Part shown: one piece after another, positions 35,501-42,325 of the stretch | Layout of the letters: the number at the start of each line of letters is the position of its first letter | How positions within the stretch are numbered: the stretch's first letter is position 1 | From: Labilithrix sp. | GTDB taxonomy: Bacteria > Myxococcota_A > Polyangia > Polyangiales > Polyangiaceae | DNA length: 43,248 nt | Reading direction: 5' to 3' | Assembly (NCBI GenBank): GCA_019637105.1 | Contig: JAHBWF010000059.1 | Span: 1-43,248 of the forward strand | The notes under the pieces: generated by a model | Database searches by the model: none | The model's input: the letters and a program-made list of their open reading frames with translations, nothing else | Told to the model about the DNA's origin: nothing | Made by a program: the position numbers and the translations under genes

Positions 35501-36585
35501 ACCACAAGCTGACGTCGCCGAGCTTCACCGTCTCCGAGACGACGTTCTCGCTCACCTTCAAGCACCGGTGGTCGTTCAAGCGCTCGGTCCGCCGCAACGT
35601 CGACATCGACGGCGGCGTGGTCGAGATCAGCGTCGACGGCGGCAAGACGTGGGAGGACGTCTCGACCTACGGCAAGATCGACTACAACACGACGCTCGAC
35701 GCGAGCGACCGCACCGACAACCCGCTCAAGGGCCGCGAGGCCTACGGCGCCGAGAGCCCGGGCTACCCCGACGAGTGGGTCACCTCGCGCGTCGACGTCA
35801 CGCTCCCCGAGGTCCCGGAGGACGTCCGGATCCGTTTCCGCGTCGGCGCGAGCTTCGGCCGCGCGGCCGAGGGCTGGGCGATCGACGACATCGAGCTCGG
35901 CGGCGTCTCGAGCACGCCGTTCTGGTCGTTCGTCCCGCACGCCGACGAGTGCGATCCGAACGGGCCGACCACGAACGCGGGCCCGCCGCAGGTGGTCGCC
36001 TCGGGCGCGAGCGTAAAGCTCGCCGGCGCCGCCACGCACCCGGCGGACCTCCCGCTGACGTACCTCTGGTCGCAGGTCTCCGGGCCGGAGGTGACGCTCG
36101 CCGAGGGGGAGACGCTCACGCCTTCGTTCACCGCGCCGAGCACGAGCGAGCCGGTCACGGTCACGTTCGCGCTCCGCGCCCACGAGCGCGCTCCTCAGCG
36201 CGGCCTCGCGCGTCGACGTCGTCGTCGAGCCGGCGAAGGTCGACGACGGCGGCAGATTGCGCGTGATCGCACGACGCCGGCTTCGCGCCCCACCGCCGGC
36301 GCGCTGGCGCTCTCGTCGGCGTCGCGGCGTGTTCGCGCGCCGCTCGCGGCGCTCGCGGCGCCGGTAGCGCGGTCGGCTCGTCAGCGGCGTCGCGCTCGCC
36401 CGCGGGCGCCGGCCCTTCGGTGGCGAGCGGCGGGTGGAGGCCGCGCTCGCGCGTATGCCGTCGCGCGCTGCCGCAACGGCAGCTCTCGCGCGTGGGACCG
36501 AGCCGCTGGATGTCGATCGGCTTCGGCAGCACGGGCACGCCCGCGGGGCGCGGCTCCGGGGCCGATGACGAGACGAGGACGCTGA
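32539..36585 (+). CDS. exported M36 (fungalysin-type) metallopeptidase, C-terminus frameshifted
   Basis: A large secreted zinc protease. The signal ends at LLAVACS. A propeptide (FTP/PepSY-like) covers about 30-250. The M36 catalytic region starts near 275, is interrupted by a PA domain (about 425-590, CSFAQKAEAAQAAGAAGVII), and carries HEWGH at 600-604 and the third ligand Glu627 in GEGWGDF. Downstream are beta-sandwich domains (about 820-1140) and a PKD-like domain (about 1150-1210) that stops making sense after ALRAHE near 36178. From there the residues become Arg-rich read-through to 36585. The natural end, in another frame, is probably the TAG at 36365-36367. The ATG at 32539 opens the signal; one seven codons earlier is possible. 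Catalytic activity need not be lost. Confidence 0.88.
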   Translation: MVSRSLRASALLALLAVACSTSDGSNPEPAPRGAGRVDVGGSIAHRDPRLGGAPTFVWLNRAGAPAFANASEAAVAILPSIARSFGAAADAPASLAHVDDLGKGPIVARYEQRFGGLEVFRGGVNVVMTRALEPVAASGFLAPTARGSERPFAIGSSEALAIGARLVGRAGAFSPVAARDGYERFSGAGLLAPARVKKVLYPLSGGEGVELEPAWYVELLVAEGPARAWVVSATDGRVLFENDLVRYDAFTYRVYADAESMRPMDGPQGNLLAPHPTGKPDKQKLEWQPSQLVTLQNYPFSRNDPWLAPNATTTSGNNVVAYADRVAPDGFDPGADTAPALTADKTFDHLYDTAASPDATPASIQASATQLFYVTNFLHDWFYDAGFDEKSYNHQLDNFGRGGLGGDPLYAEAQDNSGRNNANAMVPPDGQAPRIQMFVFGGASDASLVVSAPASIAGTKSVGIASGFGQDAFDVSGSVVLAVDGGGADPADACEPLEMDAAGKIVLVHRGTCSFAQKAEAAQAAGAAGVIIANVASSTNPTVAPFMGGQQAGITIPVLSLSLADGQALEGALAAGATVTMKRSAGGDLDGALDTTIVAHEWGHVLSSRLVGNGMGLRTNQAGGLGEGWGDFTALLLMARADDPGNFGGTYANGSYATSGSGDDIYFGTRRLPYSIDFTKNALTLKHIANGNALPANVTTSFGEDGSFNAEVHNTGEVWATMLWECYASLLREGRLSFDEAEDRMRRYLVASLKLTPSDPTIIEARDAVLAAALAVDAKDFELFWKAFARRGAGAGALAPPKDSTTNQGVKESFESGNDLQIVEATLTDDVISCDHDGILDEAEVGTIELTVRNSGSGPLTQPKAELLAKSEGVTVVDPVPSTLPALAPFESAKVKLRASVKGPTSGAPIELDVAVSDPALPDGRVVHVVVPTRYDADQAPASSAVDHVDTTKTVWRVAGEGAGEKWARSTTTGDGHWEIGDPPQRADHKLTSPSFTVSETTFSLTFKHRWSFKRSVRRNVDIDGGVVEISVDGGKTWEDVSTYGKIDYNTTLDASDRTDNPLKGREAYGAESPGYPDEWVTSRVDVTLPEVPEDVRIRFRVGASFGRAAEGWAIDDIELGGVSSTPFWSFVPHADECDPNGPTTNAGPPQVVASGASVKLAGAATHPADLPLTYLWSQVSGPEVTLAEGETLTPSFTAPSTSEPVTVTFALRAHERAPQRGLARRRRRRAGEGRRRRQIARDRTTPASRPTAGALALSSASRRVRAPLAALAAPVARSARQRRRARPRAPALRWRAAGGGRARAYAVARCRNGSSRAWDRAAGCRSASAARARPRGAAPGPMTRRGR
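36178..36367 (+). other. frameshifted C-terminal segment of the M36 peptidase
   Basis: Dropping one C from the CCC at about 36179-36181 restores a normal PKD end (SALLSAASRVDVVVEPA). Further single-base changes near 36255 and 36320 reconnect fragments AGALAL, LVGVAA and FARRSRRSRRR before a TAG, which together look like a MYXO-CTERM anchor. At least three frame changes are needed in about 190 bases. Confidence 0.6.
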
Positions 36586-36826
36586 GCTCGCGGGCGGGGT
36601 CTCTGCATGGCGGCGTCGTCTCGAGGAGCCTGTCATCACGGGCATGAGGAGGTCGAGGATGACGAGGCAGGGCCGCTCCGCCTCCAGGGCACCATCGCCT
36701 CGGCGCCGTTGGCGGCGCCGGCCGCGGTGCAGCCGAGCAGGCTCGATCGCCTCGCGCAGCGTCTCGGATGTCCTCCTCGTCGTCGACGACGAGCACGCAC
36801 ACGCCTTCGTGGCGCGGCCAGCTCAT
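36381..36826 (-). pseudogene. broken receiver-domain (CheY-like) response regulator
   Basis: Receiver-domain pieces are visible in three minus-strand frames. VCVLVVDDEEDIRD follows the ATG at 36826. LLGCTAAGAANGAEAM comes next in a second frame, then RPCLVILDLLMPVMTG (with the phospho-acceptor Asp) in a third. PVLPKPIDIQRL (with the conserved Lys) is back in the first frame. Joined, they give a stand-alone receiver of about 130 residues. At least three frame changes break it, so no full protein can be made as the sequence stands. Its ATG overlaps the TGA of the upstream kinase remnant as ATGA, showing they once formed a coupled kinase-regulator pair. The 3' limit is approximate, taken from the first stop after the KPIDIQRL block. 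Confidence 0.75.
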
Positions 36827-38460
36827 GGGTTGTGCGGCAGGACGACGCGGAAGAGCGTGCCGTTCTCGTGGAGGACTCCACCTCGAAGCCTGCCGTCGTG
36901 CGCCTCGACGATTCGCTTGGAGTGTAGAGGGGCCGAGCCCGAGGCCGTCGGAGCGCCCCTCGTCTTCAAATCGCTTGAAGGGCTCCGAAAAAGAGCAGCT
37001 CGCGATCTTCCCGGCGCGATCGGCGGTCCCAAACTTTGCACCTCGATCCGTACCTCCTCCTCTCGCGCCGCGACGCACACGCGCACGGGGGTGTCGGTCT
37101 CCCGTGGGCGATCGCGTTACTGCCGACGATCGTGCGCAATACCTGCTCGAGCGCTCGGCGTCGACGACCGCGGTGCAGGCGCCGTCGATGCGCTGCTCGA
37201 CGCGGGCCGCCCGGGTGCGAAAGGCGCGCGTCCAGTGACCACCCGCGACGTGACCGCCGCGATGTCTACCCCGGCTCCCGGACGATGGGGATGCCTCCGC
37301 TGAGCCGGTCAGAGGTGACGTCGAGGATCTGCTCGATCATCCGCTGCATGCGGACGCCGTTATTAGCGATGACGCGGTCGGGCGCGCCGTGCTCTCCGGC
37401 GCGAGCTCGCCGCGCGCTGACCATGAGGCGCGTCGTCGTCAGGATGGTGTTGAGCGGGTTCCTGAGGTCGTGGCCGGGGATCGCGAGAACTGCTCCCTTG
37501 AAGCGATCGTTCTCCTCGGCCGTCGCGCGTCGCGCTCGCGAGTCACGCTCTCGCGGAGCTCCGCTTCGACGCGGCTCCTGTCGCGCAGCGCTTCGCGCAG
37601 GGCGGCCTCGAGCCCCTGCGGTGGCTCGACGCGAGCGAACCCCGGACGTGCTCTCGAGGTCGGTCGGGTCGAGACTCGTGAAGGAAGGCGCGCGCACAGG
37701 GCGCGCAGGCGGTGACATGCGACGACGGCGGCGCCGCGTCGAGTGACGTGTGACGACGGCAGGGCCTGCGTGGAGGCGACGCGCGACAGCGGCGGGGGTT
37801 GCGTGGAGGCGACTTGTCTGCGACGGCGGTGGGGCGTGTGTGGCGCGTGTGGTCGTCGGGCCGTGGGTCGACGATTCGTCGCGCGGAAGACGTGCGTGTG
37901 GCGCGCGCGAACCTCGTCAGCCGGTCTTCGTGGGCTCTCCGTAAGTTTCCCATCACGTACGCGCACAAGGAGGGTGAACGAGTGCTGTGCGCTGGCCTCA
38001 CCCTGGCTCCTCGAGCCGGAGGGCGGCGTTCGAGTTGCCGGCGCGCCATAGGACGTCGACCATCTCGCCGAACGCGCGGACCCGCGCGTCAGGGGCGTCC
38101 GCGCGGACAGTTCCGAGGATGCGCTCGGGGCCTCATGAAAGCGCGCGGGATCGACCGCGTCGTCTTCCATGAACGTGTCAGCGTCTCGTGAGCGTCGAGC
38201 ATCGTGAGCTGCCGCAGGCGAGCGCCTGCATCATCATCGTCGGGTCGATAGCGCGGGTGATGCCCGCGGCGTGGGCGGCCGTGGCGATCACGACGACGCG
38301 GTCGCCCGCGGCGAGCGCGGAGAGGAACTTCGCGACGGTCTCAAGGCGCCGCGGCTCTTCAGTAGAACTGAACGGCGTGCAGGTGGGGCGCGGTCGCGGC
38401 GAGGCTCGACCGTTTATATTCGCCCTGCTCCTCGGCCGAGATGCGAATGATGGTACCCAC
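36823..38460 (-). pseudogene. broken MEDS-domain sensor histidine kinase
   Basis: From a GTG at 38460 the pieces, in order, are: APHLHAVQFY; RRLETVAKFLSALAAGDRVV with VVIATAAHAAG; QLTMLDAHETL; FMEDDAVDPARFHEA; RAFGEMVDVLWRAGNSNAAL; and SFTLL then CAYVMGN. This is the full course of a MEDS sensory domain. After a low-complexity stretch come HisKA (GHDLRNPLNTI at about 37460-37480) and HATPase pieces (FEPFKRFEDEGRSDGLGLG-like, then KRIVEAHDGRLRGG), ending HNP at 36823. The frame changes at about 38360, 38210, 38175, 38130, 38010 and 37965, and again in the kinase half. Stop codons interrupt several frames. The other genes in the window are intact, so this is either true decay or a local assembly fault. 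Confidence 0.8.
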
Positions 38461-38738
38461 GGCTCGACGTTCTCCGAGGCGGCGCGCGCCGGTGGACGCG
38501 CTGCGCCCATCGAACCGTGGTCTGAGCAGCTCTGCTGGTCGGCGTGGCAATGGGCCTCGCGGACGTGCGCGCGCGCGCGCTGCGGACAGTGGGTCCGCGG
38601 CGCGACGATCCGCTCTACGGCGCCGCGCGGTTCGCGATCGCTTCCCGCTGCGCGCAGACCCGCGCGCAGCGGCGCCGCGCGTCACCTCACGCGAGGAGCC
38701 GCGAAGGCCGCGCGCAGCGCCGCGCGCGTCTTACATCG
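38461..38738. other. intergenic region, no gene seen
   Basis: 278 bases between the small zincin gene stop and the kinase remnant start, both on the minus strand. It is GC-rich with no supported gene; it may have held the kinase promoter. Confidence 0.4.
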
Positions 38739-39272
38739 TCAGTCCAGGAGCAAGCCCCGCCGGTATCCCTCGAGGTTCTCACGCGAGCAGCGATCGTAGT
38801 CCGACAGCCCGGGGAACCGCGGCAGCACCGCCGCGAGGATCTCGCGGCCGTAGCGCCACGCGCGTCGCTCCTCGGCGAGGACCTCTTCGCGGATCGCGCG
38901 CGTGAGCGTGTGCGGCTCTTCGTAGACCGTGCGCGGTCGCGTCGTCATGAGGTCCTCGAACGCGTCGGACGTGTCGCCGCGCAGCCACGACTCATGGTGT
39001 CCGAGCTCGTGGGCGAGGAAGATCGTCGACGGCACGTCCTCGACGCGCCCGTCCGCGTGTTCGCAGTAGATCGCGACGAACGGATCCTCCCCCTTCGGGC
39101 AATCGGTCGTGACGAACACCGCGTGCGGCGCCGCCTGCGCGACGTAGAAGCGGACGGCGATCCGTCGCTCGCTCATCGCGTGGCGGACGAGCCGCGGAAA
39201 GTGTTCGTTGACGAGCAAGGACTGATACGCCGCCGGCCACGCCAGCGGCTTGTCGCGCTTCATCGCACGCAT
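38739..39272 (-). CDS. small HExxH putative metallopeptidase-like protein
   Basis: A 177-residue protein with no recognised family. It contains HELGHHESWL near residue 93, an HExxH zinc-binding pattern, preceded by STIFLA as in many zincins. VAIYCEHADGRVEDVP and a charged C-terminal helix region (EEVLAEERRAWRYGREIL) are also notable. There is no signal peptide, so it is probably cytoplasmic. Two in-frame ATGs (39272 and 39263) are possible, and a GGAAG lies about ten bases before the first. The frame runs open far upstream, but that part is Arg/Ala-rich and lacks coding character. It is on the same strand as the dead kinase operon downstream. A protease role is only suggested by the motif. 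Confidence 0.7.
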   Translation of the reverse strand: MRAMKRDKPLAWPAAYQSLLVNEHFPRLVRHAMSERRIAVRFYVAQAAPHAVFVTTDCPKGEDPFVAIYCEHADGRVEDVPSTIFLAHELGHHESWLRGDTSDAFEDLMTTRPRTVYEEPHTLTRAIREEVLAEERRAWRYGREILAAVLPRFPGLSDYDRCSRENLEGYRRGLLLD

Positions 39273-40070
39273 GGACGACGCTTCCGCGGCTGCCCGGAGC
39301 GAGGCCCGAGCTGCTCGCCAAGATGCGTCGGCCCCCGCCGAACGCCAGGCCCATCCTCGTGCGATCGAAGCTTTGGCGCTCCGAGCCGCGACCCCTCCAC
39401 GCCGCGCGACCGCCATGGCTCGCGCGGTCGTCCGGCGCTCGCGATCGGAGCCCGCGCACCGCCAGCCGCTCGCGCCGAGGTCGCTCTTGCCATGAAGCCG
39501 TCGGCCACACGTCGTGGGAGCGTGCTCCTGAGGCTCTCTCCGGCCCCGGCTACGCCGCCTTCGTCGAAGGGACGACGGAGTCGATCCGACGAGGCCGCGG
39601 GGCGATTCGAACACCGCTCCCCTCCGCATCGGTCCGCGAGCGGTCCACCTCACGCCGCGGAGAGCTCCGCGAAGGCTCGTTGGCCCATCCGTACGCTGTG
39701 CACGGGGCGCGACTCGAGCCCTAACAGGATCCGGACCTGTGAGCACATCGGCGGCGACGGCGCGCGACGGCGCGCTCGACGTTGGAGGTCCTCCGCTGAA
39801 GTGCGGTGTTGAAGGAGCCCGAAGGCGGGAGCGACGTCTCCCCGCGCGCGAGATCGACGCGAACACGGGAGTCCGTCGCGCCTGGTTCCGGGCCACACGC
39901 AGTGTTCGTCGACGACGTGATCACGTGGGGCCAGCGCTTGGCCGCTTCGCACCGCGCCCTCTCATGGTCCGGATCCGCGGGCGCCCTCTGCGAGCCCGAG
40001 CCGAGCCCCGCGTGCGTCTTCCTTGCGCCACGAGAAGAGTTCAACCACGCCGGCGTGGTACGACGTCAGG
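39273..40070. other. gene-poor stretch with a tRNA-like remnant
   Basis: About 800 bases with open frames on both strands but no protein-like sequence that I can support. The only structure recognised is a decayed tRNA 3' end at 39699-39740. The composition is somewhat less GC-rich than the left part of the window. Confidence 0.5.
39699..39740 (-). pseudogene. tRNA-like remnant matching the 3' end of tRNA-Leu
   Basis: Positions 39699-39721 match the tRNA-Leu 3' end at 41578-41600 in 20 of 23 bases, in the same orientation, including the discriminator and the whole acceptor strand. Next to it, 39724-39740 can fold as a five-pair stem with a seven-base loop like an anticodon arm. The T stem does not pair and there is no 5' half, so this is not a working tRNA. 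Confidence 0.5.
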
Positions 40071-40472
40071 ATGCGTTCGTGGATTCTCGTTGGTGCTCTC
40101 CTCTCCCATCTCTGTGCCTGTGGCGGTGGCGGAAGCAGAGCGAACGTCGACCGAGCGACCGCGCCTGCGGTGTCCAAGACGACTCACTCCGCCGAGGCGA
40201 AGCTTTTACCCAACGCCGATTGGAGCGACTGCCGAGCCTCGGCGGCGATGAGTGAAAACCGCATCTCGGAGGCGCTCGTCGTCATCCGTGTACGAGTGGA
40301 TGCAGAAGGACGACCCGAGCACGTCCATATCGTGAGCGATCCCGGGTACGATTTGGGCGAGGCCGCGCGGAAATGTGCCATGGGAAAGCGGTACATCCCT
40401 GCGCGTGAGCCCGGCGCGCGTCCGCGCAGCTCGTGGACACTTCCGTTCAGGGTCCGCTTCTTCGATCACTGA
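40071..40472 (+). CDS. small lipoprotein with TonB C-terminal-like domain
   Basis: A 133-residue predicted lipoprotein. The signal peptide ends in HLCACGGGG (Cys about 14-16). The mature part has a TonB C-terminal-like fold pattern: ISEALVVIRVRVDAEGRPEHVHIVSDPGYDLGEAA (first half ISEALVVIRVRVDAEG), then CAMGKRYIPA and a final strand LPFRVRFFDH. Stand-alone domains of this type occur in many copies in myxobacteria, and their role outside TonB energy transfer is unclear. Codon use is less GC-biased than in the left part of the window (TTACCC, GATTGG), consistent with newer DNA. It lies between the two tRNA-Leu 3'-end copies. The ATG at 40071 was chosen for the signal peptide. Confidence 0.75.
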   Translation: MRSWILVGALLSHLCACGGGGSRANVDRATAPAVSKTTHSAEAKLLPNADWSDCRASAAMSENRISEALVVIRVRVDAEGRPEHVHIVSDPGYDLGEAARKCAMGKRYIPAREPGARPRSSWTLPFRVRFFDH

Positions 40473-40818
40473 TCGGCGATCGAGGCCCGCACGCATCGTG
40501 AGCGCGAAGGCGCCCCGCTCGGGGTCGCTGGCACCGTATCGGCCGTTCACCGCGGCAGGACGAACCACGCGTTCGAGCCTGGAGGGAGGAATGCCCACGG
40601 CCCGTTGAACTTCGCCATCGCGGCGGCGGCGTGACGACGATGGACTACGCGACCTTGGCCCCCTCATCGACGGTGACGGCAGCGTCGGGGCGGAGGGCGT
40701 GAACGAGCGCCTTCATGGCGCTCCGCCGGGTCGATGACCAGATCTCGCACGAAGGTCCGTCATCGGGACCAGGAGGCCCGACCGGGGCCGCCGAGCTGGT
40801 CGCCGGCGGAGACGAGGC
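40473..40818. other. intergenic stretch, possible gene remnants
   Basis: 346 bases. On the minus strand a short frame (MKALVHALRPDAAVTVDEG) and another (MAKFNGPWAFLPPGSNAWF) read like protein pieces, but each is under 35 codons and ends in a stop. They may be remnants of a lost gene; no family was recognised. Confidence 0.35.
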
Positions 40819-41403
40819 TCAGCCCGCCTCGTAGTCCGCGAGAATCGCGCGCAGATAGTCGAGGCTCGCGCTCAGGAAGTCCGGCGCGAGTGGAGTCACT
40901 CCGCCCGTGTCCTCGCCGGTGGCGTCTACCCACACCTCGCCCGCGTGGGGGCCGGCGACGACGAGCACGTGGTATTCGTGCGTCCCCGTCGGCGCGCCGA
41001 TCAGGAGCGTACCATCCGTCGGCTCGACGCCTTCGGGTAGCTCGACGAACAGATCTTTGCGCTCGTCGTAGAGCCCGAATTTCTTGCAGAGCTTGATGTT
41101 GAAGGGGTCAGGCGAGTACCACGCGCGCGTCAGGGGGAAGGGTTTTCGTGCGCGTTCGATCTCGTCCGCGGTGAACTCGTGCAGGGGGCGCGGTGCGTCG
41201 GCGAGCCCACGCCCCCCGTCGCCGATTTCGCGGAGGTAGGTGCGGTAGCCGATCGGCAGCGGCGCTCCGAGACGCTGCTCGAACTCGCGAAGCGAGTCTT
41301 CGCTGCGGCGCGGACCCGGCTTCCAGCGCGCCGAGCGCTGGCCGAGCGCGACCCACACGTCACGGAGCTCGATGATCGCGGCTTCGATCGCCTCGGGAGC
41401 CAT
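40819..41403 (-). CDS. SMI1/KNR4 (SUKH) family protein
   Basis: A 194-residue soluble protein with the SUKH superfamily pattern. SLREFEQRLGAPLPIGYRTYLREIGDGG at residues about 39-66 (core LGAPLPIGYRTYLREIGDGG) is followed by FPLTRAW. The second half has LFVELPEGVEPTDGTLLIGAP, THEYHVLVVAGPHAGEVWVD and a C-terminal helix SASLDYLRAILADYEAG. Bacterial SUKH proteins often act as immunity proteins against secreted or contact-dependent toxins. No toxin gene is next to it, so it would be an orphan; other SUKH roles are possible. The ATG at 41403 was preferred because upstream residues are Arg/Pro-rich. It lies 174 bases from tRNA-Leu, within a stretch flanked by tRNA 3'-end copies. Confidence 0.82.
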   Translation of the reverse strand: MAPEAIEAAIIELRDVWVALGQRSARWKPGPRRSEDSLREFEQRLGAPLPIGYRTYLREIGDGGRGLADAPRPLHEFTADEIERARKPFPLTRAWYSPDPFNIKLCKKFGLYDERKDLFVELPEGVEPTDGTLLIGAPTGTHEYHVLVVAGPHAGEVWVDATGEDTGGVTPLAPDFLSASLDYLRAILADYEAG

Positions 41404-41577
41404 ACCGTACGTGTAACATCGTTCACTCTCCCCCGACGTTCGCCGACGTGGGCGGCCGGGGGTTCGTCGACCTGGCGGAGGCCGTGCCCGAGCTCGCAAG
41501 CCGCCAAACCGGCCGCGGAAGCGCTGCCGAGCCGCGGAAACGATCTCGGAGAGGCGGGCCTAAGTGCTCGTTCGAGG

Positions 41578-41658
41578 TGCACGGGGCGGGACTTGAACCC
41601 GCACACCTTACGGCGGTGGAACCTAAACCCACTGCGTCTGCCATTCCGCCACCCGTGC
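41578..41658 (-). tRNA. tRNA-Leu, anticodon UAG
   Basis: The minus strand folds as a class II tRNA. The acceptor GCACGGG pairs with CCCGTGC followed by discriminator A. The D arm is GCG/CGC. The anticodon arm is GTGGG/TCCAC with loop TTTAGGT giving anticodon TAG. A long variable arm is present, as expected for leucine tRNA. The T arm GCGGG/CCCGC encloses TTCAAGT. CCA is not encoded. The length, 81 bases, is normal for this class without CCA. Confidence 0.93.
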
Positions 41659-41687
41659 GCGTGTGACGTCCGATCTTTAGCACGAGT

Positions 41688-42197
41688 TCAGCGGGCTCGA
41701 GCGGTGCTCGTGCCGCCGGAAGGCGGAGGCATGGGGTGCTCTCGGAGGAGCTTGTTGGCGAGGAACATGCGGTAGCGGCTCTCGGCGCCGCCGCGGTCGC
41801 ACTGGCCGGACATGAACGCGGCGAGGCGATCGTTCGGCGGACGCGCTTTGCACATCGCGAGCGACTTGCGGAGGATCTTCACCGCCGCGCGGGTGCACAT
41901 CTCCGGATCGCTCAGCGCCTTCTCGGCGTTCGGGAGGTAGCTCTTGTCGAGCTGGTAGAGGCAGTACCAGCGGCCGTTCTTCGACCTGGCGCTCGGCTTC
42001 AGCCGGCTCTCGTACCAGGCGATGGCGACGAGCAACGTCGCGGTGCGCTCCTCGCCCCGGTCGTCGGCGGCGAAGAGCGGCTCGCTCTCGGACACGCGAG
42101 CGATCGCCTCGGCGGTCTTCTCGTAGGTGTCGCTCCACGGCGCCTTCGGCTCCAGCGCCGCCAAGAGCCCGACCACCCATGCCACCGGGACGCTCAT
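41688..42197 (-). CDS. exported lytic-transglycosylase-like (SLT) protein
   Basis: A 169-residue protein. The start MSVPVAWVVGLLAALEPKAP gives a short hydrophobic N-terminus that may be a signal peptide. AIAWYESRLKPSARSKNG at about residues 53-70, followed by RWYCLYQL, matches the SLT-domain pattern E-S-x-x-x-P-x-A-x-S-x-x-G ... QL, with Glu as predicted catalytic acid. The rest is helical with a conserved-looking CTRAAVKILRKSLAMC. It probably cleaves glycan strands of peptidoglycan. It is smaller than typical transglycosylases. The ATG at 42197 was chosen for the hydrophobic start; no clear ribosome site was seen. It starts 30 bases from the tRNA-Leu side downstream end. Confidence 0.72.
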   Translation of the reverse strand: MSVPVAWVVGLLAALEPKAPWSDTYEKTAEAIARVSESEPLFAADDRGEERTATLLVAIAWYESRLKPSARSKNGRWYCLYQLDKSYLPNAEKALSDPEMCTRAAVKILRKSLAMCKARPPNDRLAAFMSGQCDRGGAESRYRMFLANKLLREHPMPPPSGGTSTARAR

Positions 42198-42325
42198 GGT
42201 GCGGCGAGCATGGGCGACGGCTCGCGCGACGCGCAAGGGGACGAATTTCCCGCCTCTGTCGCACCTGGGGAATATCGGTAGCTTACGAGAGCGAAAAAAT
42301 CGCGATGGGGAAAGCGATCCCACGC

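Noticed and set aside
37266-37718. The HisKA-bearing frame considered as an independent small kinase gene
   Set aside because: It holds only the dimerisation part; its missing ATPase half and its MEDS sensor lie next to it in other frames.
39699-39740. Possible functional tRNA with an anticodon-like loop
   Set aside because: The T stem does not pair, U33 is absent in the loop, and no D arm or 5' acceptor strand can be found.
38544-39812. A 400-codon plus-strand open frame across the small zincin gene
   Set aside because: It is antisense to the HExxH protein and Arg-rich throughout, without domains.
41423-41683. A short minus-strand open frame over the tRNA
   Set aside because: It is the usual false protein produced by translating a tRNA gene.
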